Positions 53,902 to 63,764 of a stretch of DNA of 64,000 nucleotides are shown piece by piece. Made by a program: the position numbers and the translations under genes. The DNA lies in NCBI GenBank assembly GCA_905221605.1, contig CAJNDS010000024.1, positions 186,001 to 250,000 of the forward strand. The letters are read 5' to 3'. Source of the stretch: Symbiodinium natans (Eukaryota > Sar > Dinophyceae > Suessiales > Symbiodiniaceae). The notes beneath the pieces were generated by a model, which had not been told where the DNA came from, searched no databases, and saw nothing but the letters and a program-made list of their open reading frames with translations. The first letter of the stretch is position 1; the number at the start of each line of letters is the position of its first letter.

Positions 53902-54547
53902 ATGACGTCACGTGCGTCCGATTACACACGCTTGGCCACATTTCTTGATAATTTTCCGGATCTGTCAATAATGCTGCACGAGTTTACGTTGCTTGCGAGC
54001 GTTGCTGTTGTTCACCACGGCAGAAGCTGTACTCCAAGTTCACCGTGGCACCTCCAGAGACAGAGAAGAGTGCGCCAGCCACAGCCTCAGCTTCGACGGC
54101 AACCAACCAAAAGCAGCCCGGCGGAGGATGCAAGAGCAAAACAAATGCTGGCAAATCCACGCAAGCATTGATTTTTGTTTTTTTGCACATGGCTACGTAG
54201 CTGTTGGCCTCGAGAAGTCAGAACTCGCTGAAGTCTGGCTGTGTCTCCTTGCCTGCCTGCCTGCTTGTCTGTCTGTCTGTCTGTCTGTCTGCTGCGTCAG
54301 ACAGCCGCAGCCGCAATGCCTGCAGCGCCATCTGTGCAATTGAATGCAGGTTTGTCAGGTGGTCCAATTCTGTTGGCTGAGGCTGCTCCGGCTGCCCCGT
54401 CAGAAGACGAATCGTGGTTCCAGCCCTCCCCTTGGTGACTCCGACTTGCACTCGCAAGTCTGCAGCATTCCAGCGAAAGGTCTTACTATGCCGAGCACCT
54501 GAAGATCGTGGATCCAGGTTCCCATGCGATGAAGGCCCGGGTTGAGA
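53902..54547 (+). repeat. Array unit 4, truncated
   Basis: Carries exons 1 to 3 and stops within the segment after exon 3 (GTTGAGACGTCTCTGC), where similarity to the other units ends. Confidence 0.88.
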
Positions 54548-55055
54548 CGTCTCTGCTTCCTGTGTGGTTTACTCCGCTCTCCCCTGTCGTGTGCGGTAGT
54601 TCCGAGTACCATGCATGGTATATGGTGCATACATGGTTTACTGAAGTTTACTGCGAACTAGTAAATGCCGCCATTTAACTGGGTATTGGTTTGCTAGAAA
54701 ATACTGCTCTTTACTTGGCCATTCCCCTTCGATCTGCGTGGTTTGCTACTGCCCTATACCTGGCTCTTCTCTCGTTTCGGGTTGGTGCCCGGGCCGGGTT
54801 TGACGCACCTCGCCTCGGCAAAATACGACAACACAGCATCTTCATAGCTGGGCTTTCATGGCTTAGGCTTCGCCTCCGGTGATGATGGTGCTTGCACCCA
54901 CCTTCCCCAAAGATCTCCAAGTCATGCGACATCACTCGCCCTATATCTTTGATACGAGAGCGGAGCTGTACATCAACCCTTTTCTCCAGTATACTCTGAC
55001 ATCAAGCACTTCATTGATGAAAAGTTTGGTCATTCTGGTCCAGCAGGGCCGAACC
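54548..55055. other. Unique spacer between array and right arm
   Basis: About 500 bp not shared with array or arms. It contains repeated GGTTTACT words and CCATGCATGGTATATGGTGCAT-like palindromic sequence (about 54609-54632), plus a + frame at 54691-54882 rich in Leu/Ala (LYLALLSFRVGARAGFDAPR). Not recognised. Confidence 0.5.
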
Positions 55056-56541
55056 TGATGGCGCTGCAGGCATTGCGGCTGCGGCCGTCTGACGCAGCAG
55101 ACAGACAGACAAGCAGGCAGGCAGGCAAGGAGACACAGACAGGCTTCAGCGAGTTCTCGAGGCCAACAGCTACATCGCCATGTGCAAAAAAGAACAAAAA
55201 TCAATGCTTGCGTGGATTTGCCAGCGTTCGTTTTGCTCTAGCATCCTCCACCGGGCTGCTTTTGGTTGGTTGCCGTCGAAGCTGTGAGGCTGTGGCTGGC
55301 GCACTCTTGGAGTACAGCTTCTGCCGTAGTGAACAGCAGCAAGAATATCAGCAGAGACGGCTCAACTCTCCTACACCACCACCACCACCTGCTGAGTTTG
55401 AAGAGGGAGCTTACGGCTCCGGGCTCCGGTAACAGACGGCAGGTCTTTGAAGACCTACGTCGATGCACCAAATGCGTGTGGAGAAGGAGGATAATCTGGC
55501 CTGCTCATGCGGCGGGGTCAGCGCGTTGTTGTCGATTCTGGCCTGGCACAGAGCACGCCCTCAAGTGGCCGGCCAAACCGTCTAAGCCCGGTCCAGCCAA
55601 CGCTACCAGCTTTCACCTTAAACCTGGGGCCCGTGATGGAACGTGGGGTGGTGCATTGTGGTGCTGCTACCTAAGTTCCTTCACATTTGCACTTCACGGT
55701 TTACAGTGGCATACAGTGGGGCAGTGGGGTTTCGAGCTTTCCCACAGCATCTTCGAGCGCGGCATTGCAGCTGTAATGATCACTGTTGGACTTTCCGCTT
55801 GGTCACGGGAAGGGCGTTCAGGATGCCTCCCCTCTAAAGCCCGGAAGACCCCAATTCCTGAAGCCCGAACCCCAAACTCCAAATCCTGAAACCAAGAATA
55901 TTGCAAATTCCTCTAAGACTCTAAGGCGTTATGATGGTTCATACGGCGTTGACTTGAAGGAAATGTTGTGCTCATGCTCCTTTGACATTTGGAGCTTCGA
56001 CTGAAGCTGAGAAGGCGGTCTGAAGTCGAGAGTTCCACGAGTTCCGAGCCTACAGGGCCTACAGTCCTACAGACCGGTGGTCAGGAACTTTAGCCACGAA
56101 CTTTCTGTGACTCTGCCTTCACCTCAGGGAAGCGAAAGTCTTACAAAGTATTCAACCGGGAACCCAGGGACTCTCCTGGTCCTCCACTGACTCCACCGTC
56201 AGCTCCTGACAAGAGTACTGGGGCATTATGAACAGCGGTACGGGCAAAGCAAGACCATCCTCTGCGAAACCTGCCTTGAAGTTCCTATGTATAGAAGTGC
56301 AAAAACGAATTACGAGTATCTCCCTAGGCTCATTCACCAATCTTACGCTGGAGAAGCAACATCGCGCAAAGAGTCGTAACCTGCAAGATTCGTTTCAAGG
56401 AGTGCAGCCCAAAACTCTCAAAGCTGAATCTTAGCATCCAAATTGCAGTTAAGGGTTGCAAGGCAGGGAAGGATGCGGGCTTCATGCCGCTGCTGCTCCA
56501 TGCAAATGTTTCTGGGACAACTTTTCAGGATGTGGGCATGA
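55056..56541 (-). repeat. Right arm of long inverted repeat, about 1.49 kb
   Basis: Reverse complement of 48453-49937, nearly identical except around 55300-55370. There the right arm has lost the part matching GGAGGTGCCACGGTGAAC and gained GTGAACAGCAGCAAGAATAT, resembling the longer hairpin-side sequence of the array. Candidate exon 1 is therefore on the - strand here and broken. Confidence 0.92.
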
Positions 56542-57270
56542 TGTCCAAGGCCCCGTGCAATGGACCCAAACCGCGACCGTTCGGAGCATGGCTGAAATGT
56601 CTTGGAAAATGGATCCGTTTCCTACTGGGGCCGACATGAATCTTTCACGTAGTTTCGACGATGCAGCCGCGAATTCATGTTGCTGCAGCTGCGTGTGAGT
56701 ACAGGCTGGGAATGGCTGGGAGATGTGTAGCCACCACTAGTAATTGCTAATGTTCGACATGGCTTGGCATACCTAGCTACTTGTCATGGACGTTGCCAAT
56801 ACACTCGGCGCACTCGAACCGACACTTCCTTGACTATTTTGACCGCTGATCGGTACTGGCGACTTCTGCATGCGTTACTGTGGGAGAAGGAACCTCATGT
56901 CCATTTGGTCCCGTGTTGTGGCCGCTTGCCGTTGCGCAGAAGCGGCGTGCTACCGGTGAGGCATGAGGAGGTTTAAGACAGTCAACATCTTATGGCCAGT
57001 GGCACATGCACACAAATCTCTGGCCGAACGCACACAAAAAACACAACAGACCACCTGAAATGCGACCTTGAAGAGACGAACTGCTGCTCCTTTTGACCCA
57101 GCTTCAAGAGATAGAAAAGCCCCCTAGAAAGCCCCCAATTCTCTCGCCCGTACTGGGAGCCAAAAAAGTGCCCAAAGAGGACCCTGGAGCCCCTCGGCGG
57201 CTGCGGGGGGTGCCCAAGGGGCCCAAAACGGCACCAAAAAGGCCCAGGCTCCAATAAAGATCCCAGAAAT
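56542..57270. other. No recognised gene
   Basis: Short + frames (for example 56456-56698, with a CCCCSC-type Cys run) and - frames; none recognised. Confidence 0.3.
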
Positions 57271-57276
57271 CCGGAA

Positions 57277-57900
57277 AGCCATCCGAATTCTCCTTCTGTC
57301 TTTTCAATCGTTTTCAAGTAGTGAAGTAGCCGTTTATTTTTAGTTTGTTTAAGAGGGCCCGGGCCGGAGCCATCCGAATTCTCCTTCTGCCTCCTCGTTC
57401 GTTTTCAGTTTGTCTAAGACGGTCCGGGCCGGAGCCATCCGAATTCTCCTTCTGCCTCCTCGTTCGTTTTCAGTTTGTAAACGACGGTCAGTCAGGGCCG
57501 GAGCCATCCGAATTCTCCTTCTGCCTTTTTTCAATCGTTTTCAAGTAGTGAAGTAGCCGTTCATTTTCAGTCTGTCTAAGAGGGTCCGGGCCGGAGCCAT
57601 CCGAATTCACCTTCTGCCTCCTCGTTCGTTTTCAGTTTGTCTAAGACGGGCCGGAGCCATCCGAATTCTCCTTCTGCCTTTTCAATCGTTTTCAAGTAGT
57701 GAAGCAGCCGTTCATTTTCAGTTTGTCTAAGAGGGTCCGGGCCGGAGCCATCCGAATTCACCTTCTGCCTCCTCGTTCGTTTTCAGTTTGTCTAAGACGG
57801 TCCGGGCCGGCGCCATCCGAATTCTCCTTCTGCCTTTTCAATCGTTTTCAAGTAGTGAAGTAGCCGTTCATTTTCAGTTTGGCTAAGAGGATCCGGGCCG
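57277..57900. repeat. Tandem array of alternating 65- and 92-bp units
   Basis: Eight copies of CCATCCGAATTC (about 57279, 57371, 57435, 57503, 57597, 57657, 57748, 57813). A short form ends CCTCGTTCGTTTTCAGTTTG and a long form carries TTTTCAATCGTTTTCAAGTA. The two forms alternate irregularly, giving a higher-order pattern. Confidence 0.9.
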
Positions 57901-59330
57901 TAAACCCTAATCCTTTGGGTTTAGGGTTTCGGGTAGCGCGAGCTATTTGGTCACAAGAAGATGAGTCCCACGAAGGGATAAACATCTGAATTTACTTAGC
58001 GCGAGCAATTGGTCAGAGCAGCTGACCAAGTAGCTCGCGCCATGGCACGTGGGCCCCCCTACACCCCCTGATCCATGGGTTCCAGGATGCAAAGAGTGGA
58101 GTCCGGGGCGTCCGATATTTTTGACACGGTCTTCTCGCGCAAAAGATGGTGGTTTAAGTAAATTGAGATGTTTATCCCTTTGTGGGACTAATCACTTGTT
58201 TTGACACGGTCTTTCGCGCAAAAAGAAGGCACAATCTACTTAGGAATTTGCTTTGGAGTCCATTGTGTCAAAAATATGAGTCCCACGAAAGGATAAACAT
58301 TTCATTTTACTTAGCGCGAGCTATTTGGTCAGAGCGGCTGACCGAAGGTTTTCCCAGGTCTGCTTGCTCTGCGAAAACGTTCTATGGCCCTATGGCCCGA
58401 ATCTGGGTTTCAAGTTTAAGGTTTTCCCAGGTCTGCTTGCTCTGCGAAATCGTTCTATGGCCCAATGGCCCGAATCTGGGTTTCATGTTTAGGGTTTTCC
58501 CAGGTCTGCTTGCTGTGCGAAAACGTTCTATGGCCCTGTGGCCCGAATCTGGAAACGAAAGTAAGACGGAATTGAACCATCGAAATTGAAACGAAATTAA
58601 GACGGAGTTAAACCATCGAAATTGAAATACTTAAGGGGACGTGCGACAAACCTGTAGCCTCACCAAGCCCTACAAGCACCAAGGGAGGGGACATCCGACA
58701 AACCTTCAGGGCCCCAGGTTCTTGGCACGGGTTTAGGGTTTAGGGTTTACGACTCTGACCAAATAGCTCGCGCCAAAACATGGGCTGCAGGCTCGAAACG
58801 AAATTAAGACGGAATGAAATTGAAACGAAATGAAGACGGAATTAAACCATCGAAATTGAAGCGAAATTAAAGGGGACGTGCGACAGACCTGTAGGGGCCT
58901 CACCAAAACCCAATTTCTATAAACCCTAACTTCAGGCCACCCAAAAGTTAGCAACTTTTTTGGGGTATGTACCTAAACCCTAATCCTTAGGGTTTAAATT
59001 CCAGGGACTGTTTTCGGTAAATTCCCGGGACTGTTTTCGGTATCTGCTTCGCTTGCCCGCAGTCCTGGCAAATTCCAGGGACTGTTTTCGGTAACGGCTT
59101 TTCCCGCTCGCAGGCATGGCAGCTATGACTGCTTGCAAGATTTTAAAGAGCCCTATGGCGTCACCCAAAACCTGTGCTGGTAACGTAATCGTGGCTCCAG
59201 AAGGGTTGTGAATATGCTCCTACAACACGCTTTTCCCACAAAGGGATAAACATCTCAGTTTACTTGAAAAGCGTCACCCAAAAACCTGTGCTGGTAACGT
59301 AATCTTGTCTCCATAAGGGTTGTAAAGGAA
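57900..59330. repeat. Mosaic of tandem and inverted repeats with telomere-like motifs
   Basis: Telomere-like pieces lie at 57900-57932 (both orientations), 58728-58750, 58917-58930 and 58973-58996 (palindromic). GGGATAAACATCT-type words occur at about 57975, 58287 and 59240 (+) and about 58165 (inverted). A 73-bp unit (AGGTTTTCCCAGGTCTGCTT...) is repeated three times at 58346-58555. CCAGGGACTGTTTTCGGTAA occurs three times at 59001-59095. A GCGTCACCCAAAA...GTAACGTAATC block is duplicated at about 59158 and 59270. No gene recognised. Confidence 0.85.
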
Positions 59331-59500
59331 GGAGCTGCGTCCATGACAAGCGCGCTGAAAGCGGCACTTGGGTCGCTTGAGATTTTTGGGGCACTTGGGA
59401 CCTCCCGCAGGGTTGACGTAGGAACACCAGGGCTCAGGGACGACTTTGAGGATCGGGGATGGGCACTCCAGATCATCCTACACCTGGCAGCTGTATGATG
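59331..59500 (+). CDS. Hypothetical short frame
   Basis: ATG near 59342 opens MTSALKAALGSLEIFGALG, then SRRVDVGTPGLRDDFEDRGW, to a TGA near 59497 (51 codons). Protein-like composition; the opposite strand is also open. Not recognised. Confidence 0.25.
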
Positions 59501-60250
59501 GGAGAAGGAACTCCAACATAAGATCCGGTTATGGTGACGAGTCGTGGTCAAATCTGACATCACGTCAATGTTGGATGTGACGTTCCGGTGAACCGAGGGC
59601 TCTGCTCAAGAGTCTGTTGTGCTGTCCAAAGAAGGATGCCCCAAAGCTTGGCTCGAAGAGGGAGTTGAATTTTAAGTTTTCCTCCCGTGCCTTTGAGTTA
59701 TGCCAGACACTCAGGCGCAAATTGAAAGAAGCAGTCGTCAGTTGTCTTGTGCAAGTGCCTGAACATGTGTCTTAAGCATTCTTAAATCCCTCAAATCCCA
59801 AGCCCACGCGTTTTGCCCTCTTTTCGCCATCGTTGGAGCATGTTGCCGAGGCAGGCAGCGCGCCTGCTCGCACGACGGTCTCTTCCGCGGCCGACCTTTA
59901 GCCTCGGAAATGTGAACCGCAACCCGACAGTCTACTGGTGCTGCAGAAGTCATGTCATGTGTCATTTGGCACTGACTCACATGATCTAGTGCACAAAACA
60001 TGCGTGTGATGCTGCTATCTCCGATGTCGGGCCGCAGCCATTTCCTTCCCCATACATAGTCTCCAAGGCCTACAGTGGAGTGGCTGCGGACAAAGCTGCA
60101 AGACCTTGCGCTACAAAGCCGCAGCCGCGGCGGAGGAGACTGTTCTCCTCTTCTTGGGTATTCTGCTGGCATTCCCGCCTTTCCATCATGTCCTGTCAGT
60201 CTGCAGGCAGGAGAGGCACGCTGGTCCTATGTTGCATTTGCAAAGTCTTT
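59501..60250. other. No recognised gene; possible 5' exons of the Mpv17-family gene
   Basis: Several + frames lead into 60300. One may hold the N-terminus of the Mpv17-family protein, but I could not choose the exon. Confidence 0.3.
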
Positions 60251-60299
60251 TCCCTTCACGCAGCTTGCCAGCAAGCAAAAGTGCCGCACATCCACTGCG

Positions 60300-62078
60300 C
60301 GCTTCTGCAACAAAGTCGGGCTCGACTCAGGAACAACCTAATTATTGCCACGATGAAGACTTCCGCAGCAGATTTGGTGGCCCAGTGTGTGATCGAGCAG
60401 AAGCCTGTGTATGAAGTCGACTGGAAGCGAAATCTTGCAGCTCAGCCTCAAAAGCACAGTTGGCTCACCCTTTGTCATTCTTTGCCGAGCTGCCCCGTCC
60501 CGTGCCATCGTGCAACGAACGTGTGCAGCGTACATCAGGGACCTCCGGATGCCAGAACCCTTCAGAAGTTCCCCCTCCTTGAGGGATGTGTTTGGGAAAC
60601 AACTTGTGCAATCTGGGGCATGCTCTAAGCCTGCTCTGTCCTCGGAAACTGCTGCAACACTGCAAGCGAGGTCTTCTGTTTGTTCGGGGCCGTGTACTTG
60701 GGGGCTTTCCAGACGCCTGCCTTGCACAAAGACTGCCTTGTGGCATGCTGATACAGTTTGTTGGAATGTAGATTCCTCGAAGCGATGGCCAAGGTATTGG
60801 TATCAGGTGCACAGCTGAGCTTCAGCATGTGTGTACTGAATGATACGCTATAGTTGCCATCACTTGAGTAATGCTCAGGCATGCCTCGGTGAGCAATGGT
60901 GACCAGCTGACACACCAGCCTCATGTTTTCTTAAAAGCAACAGGTCAACATTTTCAAGCGCATGTTCACCGGGGTTGCCGCTTGGCTGTGTCAGCCGTGC
61001 TGAGGCTTCTTTTCTACGGCCAGCTTAATACTAGCGCATCAGAAAAGATCACTGTCTCTCTTTTCTTGAGCCAGGCCTAGAGCTACTCTCTAAAGCCCGT
61101 AAAGAGTGTTTAAGAAGTGTTTAACAAGCCACTAAAATCCAGAGAGGAGAAGTTCACCCAACAGCCCGTGATGGCGAAGCTCCGTGACGGCCCGGGGCTC
61201 CTGGCCCTTGGCGCGCAGACCGCCCTGGACCTCGGGATGCTGTGCTTTGGCCTTAAAGGGTTTAAAGGGTTTAGGGTTTAGGGTTTGAGGCTTTGGGGTG
61301 TAGTGATTCTCATGTGGCAGGTTGGGACAGAAAGAGAGCACTTGTCCACTGGTTTAGAAGCTGTTTTTTTCTGCTTGGGTCAATGTGGCGTCAGACATAC
61401 GGCCATGCGGCGACGATATTTGAATGGAAAATGCTGGGTACACGGTTCAGGATATAGTAGGATGTACATCTGGGTGGTGTTGTCATACTTCGGCCATTTC
61501 GGCCACACCTAAACAAGTTGATGGCCGGTGAGGGTGGGCTTTTGTGAACAGCTGCGCAAACGTGTCTGCCCAAGGACATTCGTATACCTGCCCACCTTCT
61601 ACGTGTTCAAAGCTGGGGTCTTCAGCAGCGTTTGGGATGCCAGTGAGTGGGTGAAGGGTGGTATCGGAACCTTGGAATGAAGAGAGTCTTTGGAGCTTGA
61701 AGATGCTGCGTGGCATGGTGGGGCCGGCACTTCATATTCAAGACTCTCAGGAAGCTACACCAAAAACTGGAACAAGGACACATGTTTCGTGCGCCATTCA
61801 ACACTTCTAGAAGCGCTTGACGTTGACTTCTGGCGCAGGATGTCTTCGACGTCTTTCGCGTTTGGGGTCCTGCAGATATCGTCTGCTTCTCCGTGCCTTT
61901 GTGGTTACGGCTGCCGGTGCGGCATGTCCCTGGGATCCCAGTTAGAAGTGTTCATCAGTGTCATCACAATGACATCGCTCGAGTGTATCGAGAAACGGCC
62001 ATGGCATCAGCAGAGACCGAGGTGGTCTCATTCGTGTGGACAGCATACCTCTCCTTCGCCCGTGGTTCCAACAAGTGA
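60300..62078 (+). CDS. Mpv17/PMP22-family membrane protein
   Basis: Members are small four-helix proteins of peroxisomal, mitochondrial or plastid membranes, thought to act as channels. Exons: to 60436 (NLIIATMKTSAADLVAQCVI; VDWKRNL), 60671-60711 (VFCLFGAVYLGAFQ), 60794-60806, 60944-60979 (VNIFKRMFTGVA), 61147-61238 (GLLALGAQTALDLG), 61575-61657 (FVYLPTFYVFKAGVF; ASEWVKG), 61751-61776 (SYTKNWNK), 61839-61925 (VWGPADIVCFSVPLWLRLPV) and 62022-62078 (VVSFVWTAYLSFARGSNK, stop 62076-62078). The order follows the family closely: DWKRN, YLG.FQ, F.D.G, Y...W, WxPAD, VVSF.W..YLS..RG. Donors are GC, GA, GT, GC, GC, GT, GA, GT, all with AG|G acceptors. The third listed exon is only 13 bp. The N-terminal exon and start codon are not resolved, so subcellular targeting cannot be read. 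Confidence 0.88.
61257..61290. repeat. Telomere-like TTTAGGG block in an Mpv17-family intron
   Basis: AAAGGGTTTAAAGGGTTTAGGGTTTAGGG-type sequence lies within the intron 61239-61574, just downstream of its GC donor. Confidence 0.7.
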
Positions 62079-62431
62079 ATGCATAAACTGATCTGCGAAG
62101 CCTTGGCAGACAATGTGACAAGCGTAAGGCTTGATACAACTGTTTTCCATGTCCGAAAGCGAACATGCTTTGAAGCCTGACTTGCCAAAGAGTGCAGCCA
62201 TTACTGGTAAGAGTTTCAAGCCTTGGCGCAAAGCAGTTGACTCTTTGGCACAAGATGGCACATGTCAGAAGACCCTGCTGGGACAGCAGTTTTCCTTGCA
62301 AATCCTTTCATAATTTGCAGATTCTCACCGTTGGAGCGTCTTTGCAGACTGGACGCGCTTCCCAGATTCTCCGATTGTTGAGTCGATACTGTATTCCGCT
62401 AAACTTGCTACCCTTTGAGCGCGACAAGCCA

Positions 62432-62610
62432 CTAAACTAGTGTTGCGAGACTGGGCTTACATTGCCACAGTTCCCGAAGCTGCTGGGAGCGCTGCTGCTG
62501 GGTAAACAGCTTTGCAGCTTCGCTGCGCGACACGGGCTGCTCCATCAGCTCACACGCACTTCTTTCGATCTCCTTCTGCCAATATCCCTGACTCCATGTG
62601 GCCATAGGTG
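62432..62610 (-). CDS. Hypothetical exon on - strand
   Basis: The - frame ending at 62432 reads GYWQKEIERSACELMEQPVS then SEAAKLFTQQQRSQQLRELW, a convincing helical, charged sequence. If real, it is the only non-repeat candidate gene on the - strand and would converge on the Mpv17-family gene. Family not recognised; upstream exons not placed. Confidence 0.35.
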
Positions 62611-62879
62611 GCCATGATGCCTGAGGTCTCAAGGGTTCAGGAGCCAATCCACAGAGCACAACCAGGCAGCACAACCAGAGCCAAGCCAGAGAGACTCAAC
62701 CGGATCAAATCGCATACAGTCAGCCAAGATGTGACCTGCGGGATGCCTCTGGTCACTGCCGATGGGGAGCTGTAGAAAGTCCAGCCCTGTGCAGGCTTGG
62801 CTGCATGTCAGAAAATCCCCCCTAAGTCTACCCAAGAAACCCCCCTTAACCACCCTGGACCCAAGGCCTCGGTGTTTTC

Positions 62880-63663
62880 CTCATGGAAGAGGAGGAGCAG
62901 GAGGCGCGGAAGAGATGGCAGAAACTCGCCAACTCACCTTGTCGGCGTGGCACGTAAGGCCCAGCTTCTCCCCAAGAAGTATGCGGAGCATCAAGCAGTC
63001 AAAGATCAGTTGGCAGGCCTGCCGAGATGTCTCGAGTCCTGCTGCATGTGCGTGCCTTCACCCTTCCCGCGTGCTTGTAAATACCCTTGATCGCTCCCTG
63101 CCAGCCCGCGAAGAACAGCTGGACGCAGGCATTGGGACGTGACAACTGTCAAAAGTATGTTGCGACTGGACAAGTCTGCAGGTGCTGGTGCCATTTGCAA
63201 GTCTGGCACACAGACGGCGGATTTGCATCAATTGCTGCAAGTTGCTGTGCAATGATCAGAGCTCTGCATGGTAGCGCACTGGTTCATCAGGCTCTACTGC
63301 ATTCCTCGAAATGCGGAGCAGTGCGTCGAAGTCCAGGCAGGAACCGGCCATCCTGTCCGCATTGGAGTCCTTGCGGAGCATCTGCAGCCATGTTCCAAAG
63401 GTTCGCGAGGGCAGCCGCCAAGTCCGCTGGGATTGGGTTGGACCAAACTTTGGAAAGGCCAGTCGAGAAGTGGCTGGTACTGACTTGTACTTACCGTCAC
63501 TTTCCTTCACTTTGTTTCCGGGACTCGTCTTTGCCTTTGTTTGAGACGAGACACCTTGATTTCTTTATTCTTCCTGGACAGGCGGGCTGCAAGTACATCA
63601 GCATCTGCAGGTCGCTAGTGACAGAAGGAGAATTCTTCTGCGCACTTGCCCAAGATGATTGAG
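62880..63663 (+). CDS. Hypothetical + exons
   Basis: Candidate segments: about 62950-63045 (KAQLLPKKYAEHQAVKDQLA), about 63311-63480 (ILSALESLRSICSHVPKVRE; the - strand here is also plausible) and about 63590-63661 (CKYISICRSLVTEGEFFCAL). Phases were not reconciled. They may belong with the partial gene at the window end. Confidence 0.25.
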
Positions 63664-63764
63664 CATGTGCCCAACAAGATGTCTCTTCGACATGGTTCTT
63701 ATTTTCCATGTCAAAAGTTGACATCAAAAGGCTGAGGCTCTTCCGTGTGAAATCTTCGAGTGCT

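Noticed and set aside
55266-55889. 207-codon + frame in the right inverted arm
   Set aside because: The equivalent frame in the left arm is interrupted by the arm difference near 55300-55370, and no motif is present. Probably not a conserved coding sequence.
57277-57900. Regular repeats resembling a CRISPR array
   Set aside because: Units are contiguous variants of one another with no unique spacers of constant length, no Cas genes, and a eukaryotic context.
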